From assembly GCF_029227915.1 (NCBI RefSeq), contig NC_079889.1, positions 7,194,001 through 7,258,000 of the forward strand: a DNA stretch of 64,000 nt. Direction: 5' to 3'. Shown here in pieces: positions 11,399 through 20,473 of the stretch (position 1 is the first letter of the stretch; each line of letters opens with the position of its first letter). Under the pieces are notes generated by a model, which did not search any database, had not been told where the DNA came from, and saw nothing but the letters and a program-made list of their open reading frames with translations. The position numbers and the translations under genes were made by a program. This stretch comes from Hydractinia symbiolongicarpus (taxonomy: Eukaryota > Cnidaria > Hydrozoa > Anthoathecata > Hydractiniidae).

Positions 11399-12278
11399 AA
11401 TTAGCTAGTTACATGAAATAAAATAATACACTAAGTCAATGGAATGATGAATAATATTCAGCACGACGTACCTTGGTACCTAAAGCAGCCTCCCCAGGTA
11501 TTGAAAGTCTTCTCGATCTAGCAGTTTTAAATTTCAGTGAGTGAAGGCAGACTTTGCAGAACAACAACACACTAGGCACACTTTGTACAACAACAGTAGG
11601 TCAGTAAGTCTAGCAAGATAGCAGATTGCATGAAAGCAAGATAAATATTCCAGCGATACTTCATTTATATTCCGCTACTATTTTTTAAAAGAATTTCGTA
11701 GAAATGTGAAAACACAGCTAAGAGTGCTTCGATTCTCAGCGGACAGTGCGCATGCTTCGACTTCAGCGGTAGCGATGCATAAACGACTGGTCTGTGGTCT
11801 GCAAAATACGGGTTAAGACACGCACAACATGATAAGAAGCGGGAAATAGGGTCGCGGAAAAAAAGAAGAATTATGGCGCGGGGGAGCGGGTAAGTTACGA
11901 TATTCGGTCACATCGCATGTCACTTTTGGTCGCACAAGCCGAAACCAATACACTCCTCTCCTCCGGGACGAGTGTAAAAAAATCTTTTTCCACGTGGCTT
12001 AAATAAAACTTCAAAATTCATTCCGAAAGTTCAGCTACACCTTAAAAAAATTTTTACAGAAAGAAAATTATGCGGCACGTGGGTTTCGTTTTTACAGGTA
12101 TAAAGAAAAAATCCATTAAAGTCGGACCTGCTGGTTTCCAATTGTTTTGGAAATAAAGAAATTATCTACCATTAAATCCATGATAAAATGTCTGTAAGTG
12201 TACTTTAACAGACTTGCTTCATCCGTGCTCCGTCGGCGTTCACCTCCGCATTAGTTAAGAACGGCATGGCTGGATTTC
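11399..12278. other. Intergenic, no gene seen
   Basis: Mixed-composition DNA with no recognisable ORF, repeat or RNA gene. Confidence 0.4.
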
Positions 12279-12641
12279 TTGGTAAGACCTGATTACCAAC
12301 GACGAAGGGGCCAGGCAAAAGAGATTTATGTCTACGTAGTTCTTTTAACTAAGTTAGGAGTCAGTGAATTAGCTAGGATAGTCAGGTTGGCTATGAATAG
12401 GCTTGCTCGTGGATTAAAAGGACCAGGACTATCTAGATTTAAAAGTGTCCGACCAATACGGAAATCCATCGGACGTTTTGTTTTTGTAATAGATGTATCA
12501 CTTTATGGTAAAAAGTTTTGCGTTGATAAACCTGGTAGTCACAAGAAACCAAAAGGGCGTTTTTTAGTAAATTTTTTTGCCTTTTTCGTGGACTTCTCTG
12601 ATTATTTCTATATCTTGACTTTTTACAATTGTTGCCATTAG
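12279..12641 (+). CDS. Unrecognised 120-codon ORF
   Basis: This is the longest ORF of the 11.4-13 kb stretch. The product is basic at the N-terminus (RRRGQAK, RLARG) and hydrophobic/aromatic at the C-terminus (NFFAFFVDFSDYFYIL). I recognise no domain, and the neighbours are repeats. It may be a chance ORF in AT-rich DNA. The first codon is not an ATG, which argues against it being a gene. Confidence 0.15.
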   Translation: MVRPDYQRRRGQAKEIYVYVVLLTKLGVSELARIVRLAMNRLARGLKGPGLSRFKSVRPIRKSIGRFVFVIDVSLYGKKFCVDKPGSHKKPKGRFLVNFFAFFVDFSDYFYILTFYNCCH

Positions 12642-12689
12642 AACCACTTTTTTGAGATATTGAATTTAAAATATTTGCACCTCAATATT

Positions 12690-13510
12690 TTCTATCCTCC
12701 TGGACTAATATGATACTTATCTTAGATATATTGAGTATACGCAATATTTGAGTTGTAGGGGGGAGATTTTCTATTAAAGTCAGGCACCCCTGCCTTGCCG
12801 TTCCATTGCCTTGCCAGCACTGACCGTACCTTTGCCTACCCTTCCTATGCCTTTTCTGGTGCCTGCCTACTATGCCCTTGCCTGTGCCTCCCATGCCTGC
12901 GCCTCCCCCTGCCTTGCCTACACCTGCATTCTTGATTCCTCTTCCTGTTTCCTTGCCTGCCTTTGCCGTGCATGTTCCTTGCTGTGCTAAATGCTTTGCC
13001 TTCGCAACCTCTCCGCAACACTTTCTGTACTAGCCATTCTATCTAAATCTGCAGTTTTAAACTAGCTAGCTTTAGGTGTGAGTGAGAATAAGAATGGGTT
13101 CATTACATGTAAAAAATAGTGATATATGAGCGAGCTAAACATACCCTTTCTTCGTTTTCTTGAACAAGCCCTTCCTCCTTCAGCTGCGAAATAGCTTAGA
13201 TTAACGAAAGTTTGAGTTTGAGACGCTGTGTGTCGGAGAAATGGTCACATGATATTAGTAAGGGTGTCCCATGTATCACGTGACTAAAAATTGTAGGCTG
13301 ATTTAGTCTCAACTAGAAAAATTACCTTGTCTTGCTTAACTTAGCAATTATATAGGGGAATGACCGGATTAAAGTACTGGGCAACCCAGTCCAAAAAAAG
13401 TGGCACGAAAATTGAAAATTTTGATGTATAGGTGCGGAAATCCTATACACTCTCTTCCGTCCCTTAAATTTGCCTTATTTAATGAGGAAATGGGCTCCGC
13501 TTCTTTCCGC
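12690..13510. repeat. Dispersed repeat family, copy B (rearranged)
   Basis: 12690-12960 is the reverse complement of the purine-rich GGCAGGCAA tract and its CCCCCTACAACTCAA flank seen at 1735-1930. 13093-13125 (GTTCATTACATG block) and 13436-13500 (AAATCCTATACA...GAGGAAATGGGCTCCGC block) match 1357-1690 in the direct orientation. The inverted internal tract shows that an inversion separates the two copies. Confidence 0.6.
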
Positions 13511-14140
13511 AGAAATCGCAATGAAGTTTTTTTGGAAAGGGGTATAACGCCTATACGCCTGTTCAACTCTATACTAAGCGGTTAGCCCAGTGTTAACAAC
13601 AGACTGTTGTTTTTGGTAAGGGCTGTTACGCCTATGCCCCATGTACAACGGGGTTTACCTGTACTAAGGGGTCAACCCAATGTGACAATTCATTTTTAAA
13701 CTTTCTCGGTAATCACATCTGTACGGATGTGCAACAATGTTTACCTGGACTAACCGCTAAGCCCTGTTGTGTTTTTTTAAAACGTGAGAACGTTTTTTCC
13801 AAAGGCGTATTATTCCTACACGCGTGTGCAACACGGTTTAACCGTAGTAAGCGCTTAGCCCAGTGTCACGATAAATTTTTTAACTTTCACAAAAACATAT
13901 TCCGCAAAATAAAATAACATTGACTGATTGTTTTTGCTATGATGGGTTACCGACTGTTGTTTGTAAACTGTGTTTTTATTTCAGCTGTCATTGCGGGGAA
14001 TATTTTTTGAAAAATATGTTACACGCGCAAGACTATAATAGTGTATGCGCTTCACTTAATTTACGACATACTGTATACCTGTACTAAAGCGCTCCACCTG
14101 ATCGTGTGGCACAGTTTACAGCTCTTATTAAGCGCTCCAC
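13511..14140. repeat. Degenerate tandem units of the ACGCCTATACGC family
   Basis: Several imperfect units of roughly 110-160 bp share the order: CGCCTATACGC, GTGCAACACGGTTTACC, TGTACTAAGCG, TTAGCCCAGTGT, then ATAAATTTTTTAACTTT. Landmarks fall near 13550, 13630, 13720, 13830 and 14070. Single members occur at 7970-8290 and 20985-21240. Non-coding and of unknown origin. Confidence 0.5.
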
Positions 14141-14170
14141 AGAGTGTTCAACGACAGGTCACACCTTGAC

Positions 14171-14210
14171 TTTGGCTTACCCCGGCGTTTCGACATCGGG
14201 GTAAGCCAAA
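14171..14210. repeat. Perfect 14-bp hairpin
   Basis: TTTGGCTTACCCCG at 14171-14184 pairs perfectly with 14197-14210 across a 12-nt loop. It lies 40 bp before the Helitron 3' terminus at 14250-14280. No T-run follows and no promoter is apparent. Confidence 0.7.
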
Positions 14211-14249
14211 CGCGAGACACGCTTAAGTGGTATAAAAAGGATGGGCGGT

Positions 14250-14340
14250 CCCGTGGATTTTTCCACGGGCCATCGACTAATCTATATAATAATACGCCAG
14301 TTCCGTGTGTCTGTGACAGGCAAAGCGGATGTGTTGTTTT
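14250..14340 (+). mobile_element. Helitron 3' end joined directly to a Helitron 5' end
   Basis: A perfect 8-bp hairpin (CCCGTGGA 14250-14257, TCCACGGG 14262-14269, TTTT loop) is followed by 7 nt and CTAA at 14277-14280, the CTRR terminus of Helitrons. The next base starts TCTATATAATAATACGCC (14281 on), a 5'-TC terminus followed by the GTGTGTCTGTGAC-like tail. The same ends and the same join occur in inverse orientation in the array at 31785-33695. No full-length copy extends clearly on either side. Confidence 0.7.
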
Positions 14341-14546
14341 TTCTTAAGAAACAGCCGCGGTAACATGTCACTTTTGCTAAACTTTTATTTTTATTCTGTC
14401 TCTGTGTGCTTTTACAAATTGATTTAAAAATTTCTGTTTTAAAAAAGTCACGGTTAATTTATTTTAATGTTCTTATAAAAACCTTTGTGTAATGATGTAA
14501 ACTTTATTACACAAAAGTCACGGGTAATTAATGTATATTCCCTTAA

Positions 14547-15294
14547 CCCTATTCGGTCCGGGGGGGGCGGATTCCGCCCCCCCCTGACGGTTTTTTTTTA
14601 ATAACTCCTGATTGCTTTGTTATATGGCTATGATACTTACTGAGTTTCAACATTTTTCTATTAGACACCTGCATGCTAATTTTTTAGGTCCCATACCTTT
14701 CAGAGGCTTTGATATTGGCCATTACTCGAAACTACCCCTAAAAATCTCTATGAAATCCTTATAATGGGAAAAATATAATAACTCCTGTTAGGATTATCCT
14801 TAGAACTTGAAACTTGCAACACAACTTTTTTTCATCAAGAAGAATCATTTTGAATAATTTGAACACGTGACTAATCCGATTTCCCGATTTTGTCAGATTT
14901 TACCCGAAAATCGGAAAAAAACGGATTTTCGGCCAATTTTTGGCAATTTTTTATCCCATCCATGTAAAAACCGGAAGATATGTTAAATAACTTTTATTTA
15001 GCTTTCAGAAACTTCAAACAGAATGTAAAAATTCGCTCTAGAACAAAAGTAATTATATTTTAAGCAGATAGTGGCATTTTTAACAATTTTCAAGCTTCTG
15101 ATGACGTCACAGAAAATGTGCTGACGCAAGCAAATTTTTTTTGGCGCCATTTTGTTTATTTTATGCCGTACTATAAGTGTGCCAAGTTTGATTCAATTTG
15201 AACAACCCTATGGAAAGTTATTGAGGGGGGGCGGAATCCGCCCCCCCCCCCCCCCCGGTCATAGTATGTTCGAAAAACCCCGGACCGAATAGGG
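14547..15294. mobile_element. piggyBac-type non-autonomous element, copy 1
   Basis: Exact TTAA sits on both sides (14543-14546 and 15295-15298). The termini are inverted: CCCTATTCGGTCCGGGG at left and its complement at right. Subterminal G/C homopolymer runs flank GCGGATTCCGC-type palindromes at both ends. The interior (about 650 bp) encodes nothing. TTAA target sites and CCC-starting ends are the hallmark of the piggyBac superfamily. The element sits inside the Ulp1-like protease fragment at 15299-15450. A diverged copy is at 55527-56234. Confidence 0.85.
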
Positions 15295-15298
15295 TTAA

Positions 15299-15450
15299 TG
15301 GGCGATTTTCCATCCAGAATTTCGGCTGCGTAGACAATGGCAAATACGCCACAGTTGAAACCATCTTCTTGCTTTTGAACAGGAAGAAATGGCATTGTAA
15401 GTTTTCCAGTCGAGGTGTCTTTAAATTTTCGATAAAATGCATTTAACTCG
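15299..15450 (-). pseudogene. Ulp1/adenain-like (clan CE) cysteine protease fragment
   Basis: The minus strand encodes PVQKQEDGFNCGVFAIVYA, the Gln-(x)-Cys active-site block of C48-type proteases (QxDGxNCGxFA). Upstream residues (YIDELNAFYRKF, 15450 to 15410) fit the same fold. The frame is cut at ILDGKSPI by the piggyBac-type insertion at 15295. Such proteases cleave SUMO or, in Polintons and Ginger elements, self-encoded proteins. It lies just downstream of the F-box and integrase fragments in the same orientation, so all three probably belonged to one element-encoded polyprotein. Confidence 0.7.
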
Positions 15451-15479
15451 TCAATGTATACCGAATGTATACCAATGAA

Positions 15480-15617
15480 ACCTAGAGCATGTTCGAATTA
15501 TTGAATGGTATTTTTGTATTGGGTTTTTAGAGCTGGAAATAGCGTTTAATAATATGGTTTCCACGATTTCATTTGGTAATTTATCCCATAGATTAGTTGA
15601 TTCGGTTGGCTCGTTGT
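15480..15617 (-). pseudogene. F-box-like segment between integrase and Ulp1
   Basis: After the integrase ORF ends, a shifted frame reads LWDKLPNEIVETILLNAI and TYHSI/RTCSRFHW-like residues, the LP-x-E-(I/V)-(x)3-I-(L)-L spacing of an F-box. F-boxes link proteins to SCF ubiquitin ligases. Finding one between an integrase C-terminus and a Ulp1-like protease on the same strand suggests a fused transposon protein. The match is short and made by eye, and a frameshift is needed to join it to the integrase. Confidence 0.45.
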
Positions 15618-15959
15618 TTAGAGGTGGTTTGCCGAAGGTATAAATAGGTTATTATTACCGTCAGCATCATTTTCAGCATCGTTAATGTAAACCGTATTAC
15701 TTTTTATATAAGGCTTAAGAAGGAGCTTGTTAAACTTCCTTTTTAAAACGGTTCTATTTTGGTTTTTTAATGAAGCTAAGCCATGGCCAGTCAAGTTTGT
15801 CACCTCGTAAGGTCCCAACAACTTAAATGTAAATTTCCCTCCTTTTATATCAATACGCTTATTATCTCTCAAAAGAACTTTATCTGCAAATTTAATGGCA
15901 TTACCTTTAAAATGCCGTAGGTCATATTCATGCTGTTGCTTTTTCTGGTCCTTTGTCAT
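15618..15959 (-). pseudogene. Integrase C-terminal domain (Ginger/Ty3/Polinton type)
   Basis: The 113-residue ORF has the post-catalytic region typical of element integrases: YDLRHFKGNAI, then VLLRDNKR-D-KGGKF, LLGPYEV and LKRKFNKLLLKPYI, the SH3-like DNA-binding tail. The DDE core is absent, so only the last part of the gene survives. It faces away from the Polinton genes that begin at 15980. Either it is that Polinton's own integrase, which lies at one end of such elements, or a Ginger-like neighbour. The F-box/Ulp1 downstream favours the latter. Confidence 0.65.
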
Positions 15960-15979
15960 GTAAAATTTTTTTAAGAGAG

Positions 15980-16159
15980 ATGAGTTTTAACCCAGGTTCA
16001 TCTAAATCGGTAAGTTGTGTTATTAGAAAAGGATGCTAAACTGAATAAAGAATTAGATGCAACAGATACAAGAAATATACAATCCGCCTCTGGGCAAGAA
16101 ACTATAGAAATGGTTGATGATGTTTCGGGTAAAGTTAGTGATACTATAGAAAATATTTA
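15980..16159 (+). pseudogene. Small Polinton-type protein, frameshifted
   Basis: It begins MSFNPGSSKS at 15980. After a shift near 16020 it continues KDAKLNKELDAT and ETIEMVDDVSGKVSDTIENI, ending at TAA about 16159. It is a short acidic, probably helical protein. It belongs here only by position, as the first of a same-strand run of small virion-type genes. No catalytic motif. Confidence 0.4.
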
Positions 16160-16173
16160 AAAAAAATTTTTTT

Positions 16174-16532
16174 ATGGATGCTGACGAAAGGGCGCAGTTA
16201 TTACCACTGCGCGATCTTCGAGGAAACGACCAAGCACTTTAAGCCGTGGTTGGTCAACGGCATCTACAGGAGGCTCAGGAGGTCAGGAGGTCACACGCAA
16301 AAGAATAAAAGTGGTGCCAAGGAATGGATAAGAACAAGTTGAGAGCACTTGCTGGTCTACTAGGTAAATTAGCAGGAAAAGTAGCAGCCGCATATATTAG
16401 GATCTATCGTCGGGTGGATATTAAATAGCAAAGGATGCCATTAAATGGTTATCAAAAAATCTGTAGGCACTTATTACAGGTATCGGTGTTTTGATTTATA
16501 CATACTTTATGGAAAGAAATAGACGAAGAGGG
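16174..16532 (+). pseudogene. Small basic/membrane protein of the Polinton, broken
   Basis: An ATG at 16174 opens MDADERAQLLPLRDLRG, which stops after 20 codons. A second start at 16324 gives MDKNKLRALAGLLGKLAGKV. In shifted frames the region goes on to GSIVGWILN, AKDAIKWLSKNL and a transmembrane segment ALITGIGVLIYTYF followed by MERNRRRG and TGA. The pattern (amphipathic helix, then TM, then Arg-rich tail) fits a small virion membrane protein. Several frameshifts and stops. Confidence 0.4.
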
Positions 16533-16576
16533 TGATCGATCTAAAAAAGATACCACCATATTGAAAATGCAGTAGT

Positions 16577-16933
16577 TACTTTATTCGGAGAAACTTTCGC
16601 GAGAGAAACTTTCGCGAATTTTGCGTTTTTTGGTCTTTTTCGCAAAACTTTGTCTCGCGAAACTTTAAAAAATGGACATTCGCGAAAGTATGGTATGTAG
16701 GTATGGCTTATAACCGAGTTACTGGCGAAGAAGACGATGACGACAATGCGTGAGAGCCGGAAGAAGACGAGCCTAGAAATGTGTTTGATCCGTTTTGTGA
16801 TTTTGACGAGGAAACCAATTTGTAAATAGAAGTTTTTACATGGTTAAAAAACACTTTTCTATAAGAAATATAGGTCATTTTTTTATAAGAACATTTTTAT
16901 AAGAACATAAAGAAAGTTTCTCCGAATAAAGTA
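16577..16933. mobile_element. 357-bp TIR element related to the MITE at 3398-3499
   Basis: The ends TACTTTATTCGGAGAAACTT and its complement match the 3398-3499 MITE except for a few bases. The left part contains nested copies of GAGAAACTTTCGCGA. The interior 16700-16830 reads in one frame MAYNRVTGEEDDDDNA, stop, EPEEDEPRNVFDPFCDF, an acidic stretch that looks like captured exon sequence. It interrupts the Polinton remnant. Confidence 0.65.
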
Positions 16934-16989
16934 TACCTAAAATTGAGCTATTCTCTCTTCCTTATGACTTATTTCACCTGTTGAAAATA

Positions 16990-17740
16990 CTAATTTTGTA
17001 TTATCAATTTTATCAATTGGAATTGTAGGTTTGGTGTTCTTTTTTTTGGTGCGGTCGGATCTGGTTTCTTTTCCTTTGGTGTAGCCGGATCTGGCTTCTT
17101 TTCTTTTGGTATAGGTTTTGGATCTGGTATCTTTTCCGTATTAACTTTAAGATTAGTTCCCAAACCGAAATCTGATTTAGATACTAGAATTTCATTATTG
17201 TAATTGTTTACTTTACCTGTCCTAAGGTTCTTATCGCTTGGTAGCATGTACACATTCTCACCGACAACACAATCAACTTTACTTTTAGCATACTGTAGTT
17301 TATCCTGGAATCTTTTAATGTCTTCAGCTATATCGACACGTCTATTAATAATGTTTTCAAAGTTCTTTAGAAATACTTGTTGACAATCTAAAGCTGGAGC
17401 TGAATTACCAAGAATACTAGATCTTGTCGAAATTCGGGATATTAGTAATAGGTATGAATGCTCTCACGGATTCACTTTTTTGATTTTGAGTTTGTACACC
17501 GATAGACCTCTCGAATGTTCTATAATCCATCTTAAAAAGCTATTTGAATTATAACTACCAGGAATATTGTTATATTCAGGTCGTTTACTTGGATATGAAC
17601 TAAAATAGTTTTCATTTCTTAATGTATAATACAAAACTATAATTTACCTGCATCAGTAGCTCTTCATATTGCTTAATTTTTTCTAGTTCATAAATATATA
17701 TGTCGGCAGGAGAAAAACTAAAACCTAATAGATCGCTTAG
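16990..17740 (-). pseudogene. Polinton-associated protein of unknown role
   Basis: The minus-strand reading runs from GFSFSPADIYIYELEKIKQ (about 17735) through SSYPSKRPEYNNIPGSYNS, SILGNSAPALDCQQVFLKNF, RRVDIAEDIKRFQDKLQ and VYMLPSDKNLRTGK. It ends in a Pro/Lys-rich tail with three PKEKKPDP-like repeats at 16990-17110. One in-frame TGA near 17460 and a frameshift near 17650 break it. The body is helical and polar, with no recognised enzyme motif. Position and opposite orientation to the capsid-like gene resemble Polintons with genes on both strands. Its role is unknown to me. Confidence 0.5.
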
Positions 17741-17745
17741 AAATG

Positions 17746-18555
17746 CTTTCGCAATTAAAAGGAATAGACAAAAAATTGCTGTCACTAAGCCATCTACTAT
17801 TAATCAAAATGAGCTATTAACTATCAGCCTGGACTATCAGGTAAGCTTTCATACGAACTGAAATTTAATGAATACAAGAAAGTAATTAAGAGTGATAAAA
17901 CCTACGCTACGTACGCAATTAGTAGCATCTCTTTGGAGTTTGACACAATTTCTAATTCAAGGTTAGCATCTGATATTAAAACTGAATATACGAGGACAAG
18001 TATCTCGTATGATCAAGTTTAAGACACGGAAATATTGATCTTAAAAATAGCGACACAGTATGGAATTTGAATTTCAACACACCCGCTAAGAGTGAGAAAA
18101 GTATTCTATTGTTGTTAACAAAAGAGACTGATTGGGTAGGAAACACTGAAAAATTCGGCAATCCTAAAATCACTAATGTCGCGGTAACTGTTGAAGGAAA
18201 ACCGAATCAATTATACACTCAGGGGATGAAAAACTATTATTAATGGAACTAAATATAGAAACACTTTGATGCTGGTAGATTGAAGCAACATGGCTCAGCA
18301 CAACTTGAGTTAAATGTATTTGATATGAGAATGGTAGATTATTAAACAGAACAATTTGGATTGTGCTTGGATTTCAGATCATCCAATGATAACACACTAC
18401 ATGGAACAGGTAGACGTATTGAAAACAAAGGTATTACTCTTGCCATTAAAAAGACGACAGGAAGTGGTGGAAGCTTACAGTGTTATATCTATCTAATTTA
18501 GGATGCTCAAAATACCATTTTAAATGGTGAATTTGTTAATATTATGTACTAAATA
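17746..18555 (+). pseudogene. Polinton capsid-like structural protein, decayed copy 1
   Basis: Read across frames it carries KPSTINQNELLTIS, KLSYELKFNEYKK, VWNLNFNTPAKSEKSILL, VTVEGKPNQLYTQGMK and near 18370 LDFRSSNDNTLHGTGRRIEN. Every block has a counterpart in the minus-strand gene at 48101-49250, so the two are the same protein. Conserved LDFR...LHGxGRR plus beta-rich segments fit a jelly-roll capsid protein of Polintons, probably the major capsid protein. That assignment is from family context, not a structure. Stops at 18020, 18240 and 18500 and several frameshifts make it non-functional. Confidence 0.6.
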
Positions 18556-18960
18556 TACAAACGAGCTTCCCGAAATTTCCTCATAGTGCAATGTTTGTTG
18601 GCGCGACTGCATGTGGTAAAACTGAATACTTATTAAAACTACTTGGAACTAATTAAAAAAATTACTTTCATTACATTGTTATCCTATGTCCAACAGTTTT
18701 AGATAACAAGACGTGCCTCTCAAGAAAATGGCTACTCGATGATGAAAACGCATTTATTATTTTCGATGTGGAATGTAAATTAAATGAATGGATTAGACAA
18801 TTTACCAATGCTTATAAAGACCACAACACTCTATTTATAATCGATGATTGTTCTGCTGAAAGTGCAAAAAATGCAAAACGTGATGCAATATCAGAACTTG
18901 CATTCTCTGGTAGACATAGAAATCACCATTTATGGGTTAATTTTTTATTTATGTTATAAG
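18556..18960 (+). pseudogene. Polinton packaging ATPase (FtsK/HerA, A32-like), copy 1
   Basis: FPHSAMFVGATACGKTEYLL at 18570-18635 is a Walker A P-loop. A CPTVLDNKT block follows, then LFIIDDC (Walker B, near 18835) and ELAFSGRHRNHHLW (18895-18940). This order matches the genome-packaging ATPases of Polintons and adenovirus/NCLDV-like elements, which pump DNA into capsids. A 1-nt frameshift near 18660 and a second near 18770 split it, and the C-terminal part after HHLW is missing. It follows the capsid-like gene directly, as in the second Polinton (47806-48198). Confidence 0.75.
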
Positions 18961-18993
18961 TTGCGTACATTTTTCTATCTTATAAATATAGTA

Positions 18994-19484
18994 ATGGATT
19001 CTAAGATACTTGATCAACTAACTGATTTAGTACGAAATGTTTCAACTGAATTAAAACCAAAAAGAACTAGAAAAAAGAAGACTGAAGAATTGACACTACC
19101 AATTGAAGAAGAAATCGATGACAATTCCGAAAATCTGGTAACTCTAAACAGTACTTAGGTGAAGAATACACAGAACAATAATTAAGAGAAATGGATGGTG
19201 ATGCTAATAACACTCTGTCTACAAAGTATGAAAGCTACTTGAGTGGTCAGATGAGTAAATATTTATTTAAATCATTAATTTACTTGTATTCTAATATAGC
19301 CTGTGGAGTACTAGGTGTCAGCAACCAACAAGATTTGAATAATGATTCAGAAAGAGATCCTTTTCTTAACACCGCTCTACAACGATTTACATGTGATATG
19401 TACTATCAATATAATGTAATGTTAGCGCAAGTTAGTGTGGCTATAATTACAGGTAGACATTCAGAAGAATCCCATGAGAGTTGA
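18994..19484 (+). pseudogene. Small alpha-helical Polinton protein
   Basis: It starts MDSKILDQLTDLVRNV at 18994 with a basic patch (KPKRTRKKK) and an acidic stretch. After a frameshift near 19125 and a TAA near 19182 (GEEYTEQ-stop-LREMDG) it continues as DGDANNTLSTKYESYLSGQ, IYLYSNIACGVLGVSN and AIITGRHSEESHES to TGA at 19482. No enzyme motif. Its stop overlaps the start of the next gene (ATG at 19474), a compact virus-like arrangement. Confidence 0.45.
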
Positions 19485-19737
19485 ACAAGGGAAGAAGTTT
19501 GTTGAGCATAATCGCCGTAAAAAGGAAGAATTAAAAAAACTTATTGATAGTATAACTAAACAAGAAGAACACTTTGTTGAAAAACAACAAAAACATACAA
19601 ACAACAAACAAGCCAAATAATTACCAGTAGTAGGTATTGGTGTTGGCTTGTTGTTAATAGGCGGATATATTGTGTATAACCAAATAAAAAATAAAACATC
19701 AGTATTACCACACAGTCAATTGAAGAGCCAAAAGTAG
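19474..19737 (+). pseudogene. Small coiled-coil/transmembrane Polinton protein
   Basis: It starts MRVEQGKKFVEHNRRKK, a highly charged helix (KKEELKKLIDSITKQEEHF). After one TAA near 19618 comes the hydrophobic segment VVGIGVGLLLIGGYIVYN and a polar tail ending at TAG 19735. A single-TM protein with the same layout (VLFFGGVIGLFFVL) precedes the homologous gene in the second Polinton at 50208-50310. It probably resides in a membrane or virion. Not functional as written because of the stop. Confidence 0.45.
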
Positions 19738-19800
19738 TTATCAATAAATCTAGTATATATCTTCAACATGGAATAACATTTTCCAATCCATATATAAATA

Positions 19801-20473
19801 ATGAGTACTACAGATTACACTAAAGATATTAAAGAAAGTTTGTATCATGGAGCTGTTGTTTCTGGATTAGCCATTAGGTACACTATGCTTGCAAAGCCTT
19901 TGTTTAAAATCACTCCCCATCTCTATCGAAATTTCACGTAGAAAAAACGATGAAACTAGTAGCAGTTGTTGCTGCTTCTGGTATGACTAAAGATTATATA
20001 GTGAAGCAAAAAAAATTCCTGATAATATATGGATGGCAAGTATTGCAATGATGATAGGAGGTGCCCTAGTAAATGCATTAGCTTTTTCTGGTAGCAGTTT
20101 TCTATTTAGTGCCCTAAGTAAAGATATAATAGATACAGGGGGAAAGAGACATGATAAAGCAATAGAAGAGATGCAGAAAGCTCAGGTTGAATGGACTGAA
20201 AAGAAACAAAAGCGTATTGATTACATAAATAATGAAATAAGAAAGGAAAACCTATCGAAAAATGGATTTGATGACTTAAATGTTACAATGAAGAGATATT
20301 ATGTTGATATTACTGGTACAAAACTTCAGGAACTAACACCGGAGCCTAGACTAGCAGACTAATATAAACCTTCAGAATCACATAAATATAGGGAACTAGG
20401 ATTTATTGTCGTGTTTATGACTGCGTTAGGTGACGGTATGTATTGTTATGAGACAAGGAAAAACAAGAATTAA
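19801..20473 (+). pseudogene. Polinton-conserved RHDKA-type protein, copy 1
   Basis: It starts MSTTDYTKDIKESLYHGAVV at 19801. After a frameshift near 19930 it continues MTKDYIVKQKKIPDN, then MASIAMMIGGALVNALAFSG (hydrophobic), RHDKAIEEMQKAQ, RIDYINNEIRKE, MKRYYVDITGTKLQEL and PEPRLAD. It meets a TAA at 20360 exactly where the second copy has DYYVPSE, so a Tyr codon has become a stop. In frame beyond it lie YKPSESHKYRELGF and a second hydrophobic segment. The homologue is at 49851-50222. The charged central helix between membrane segments suggests a structural role, function unknown. Confidence 0.6.
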
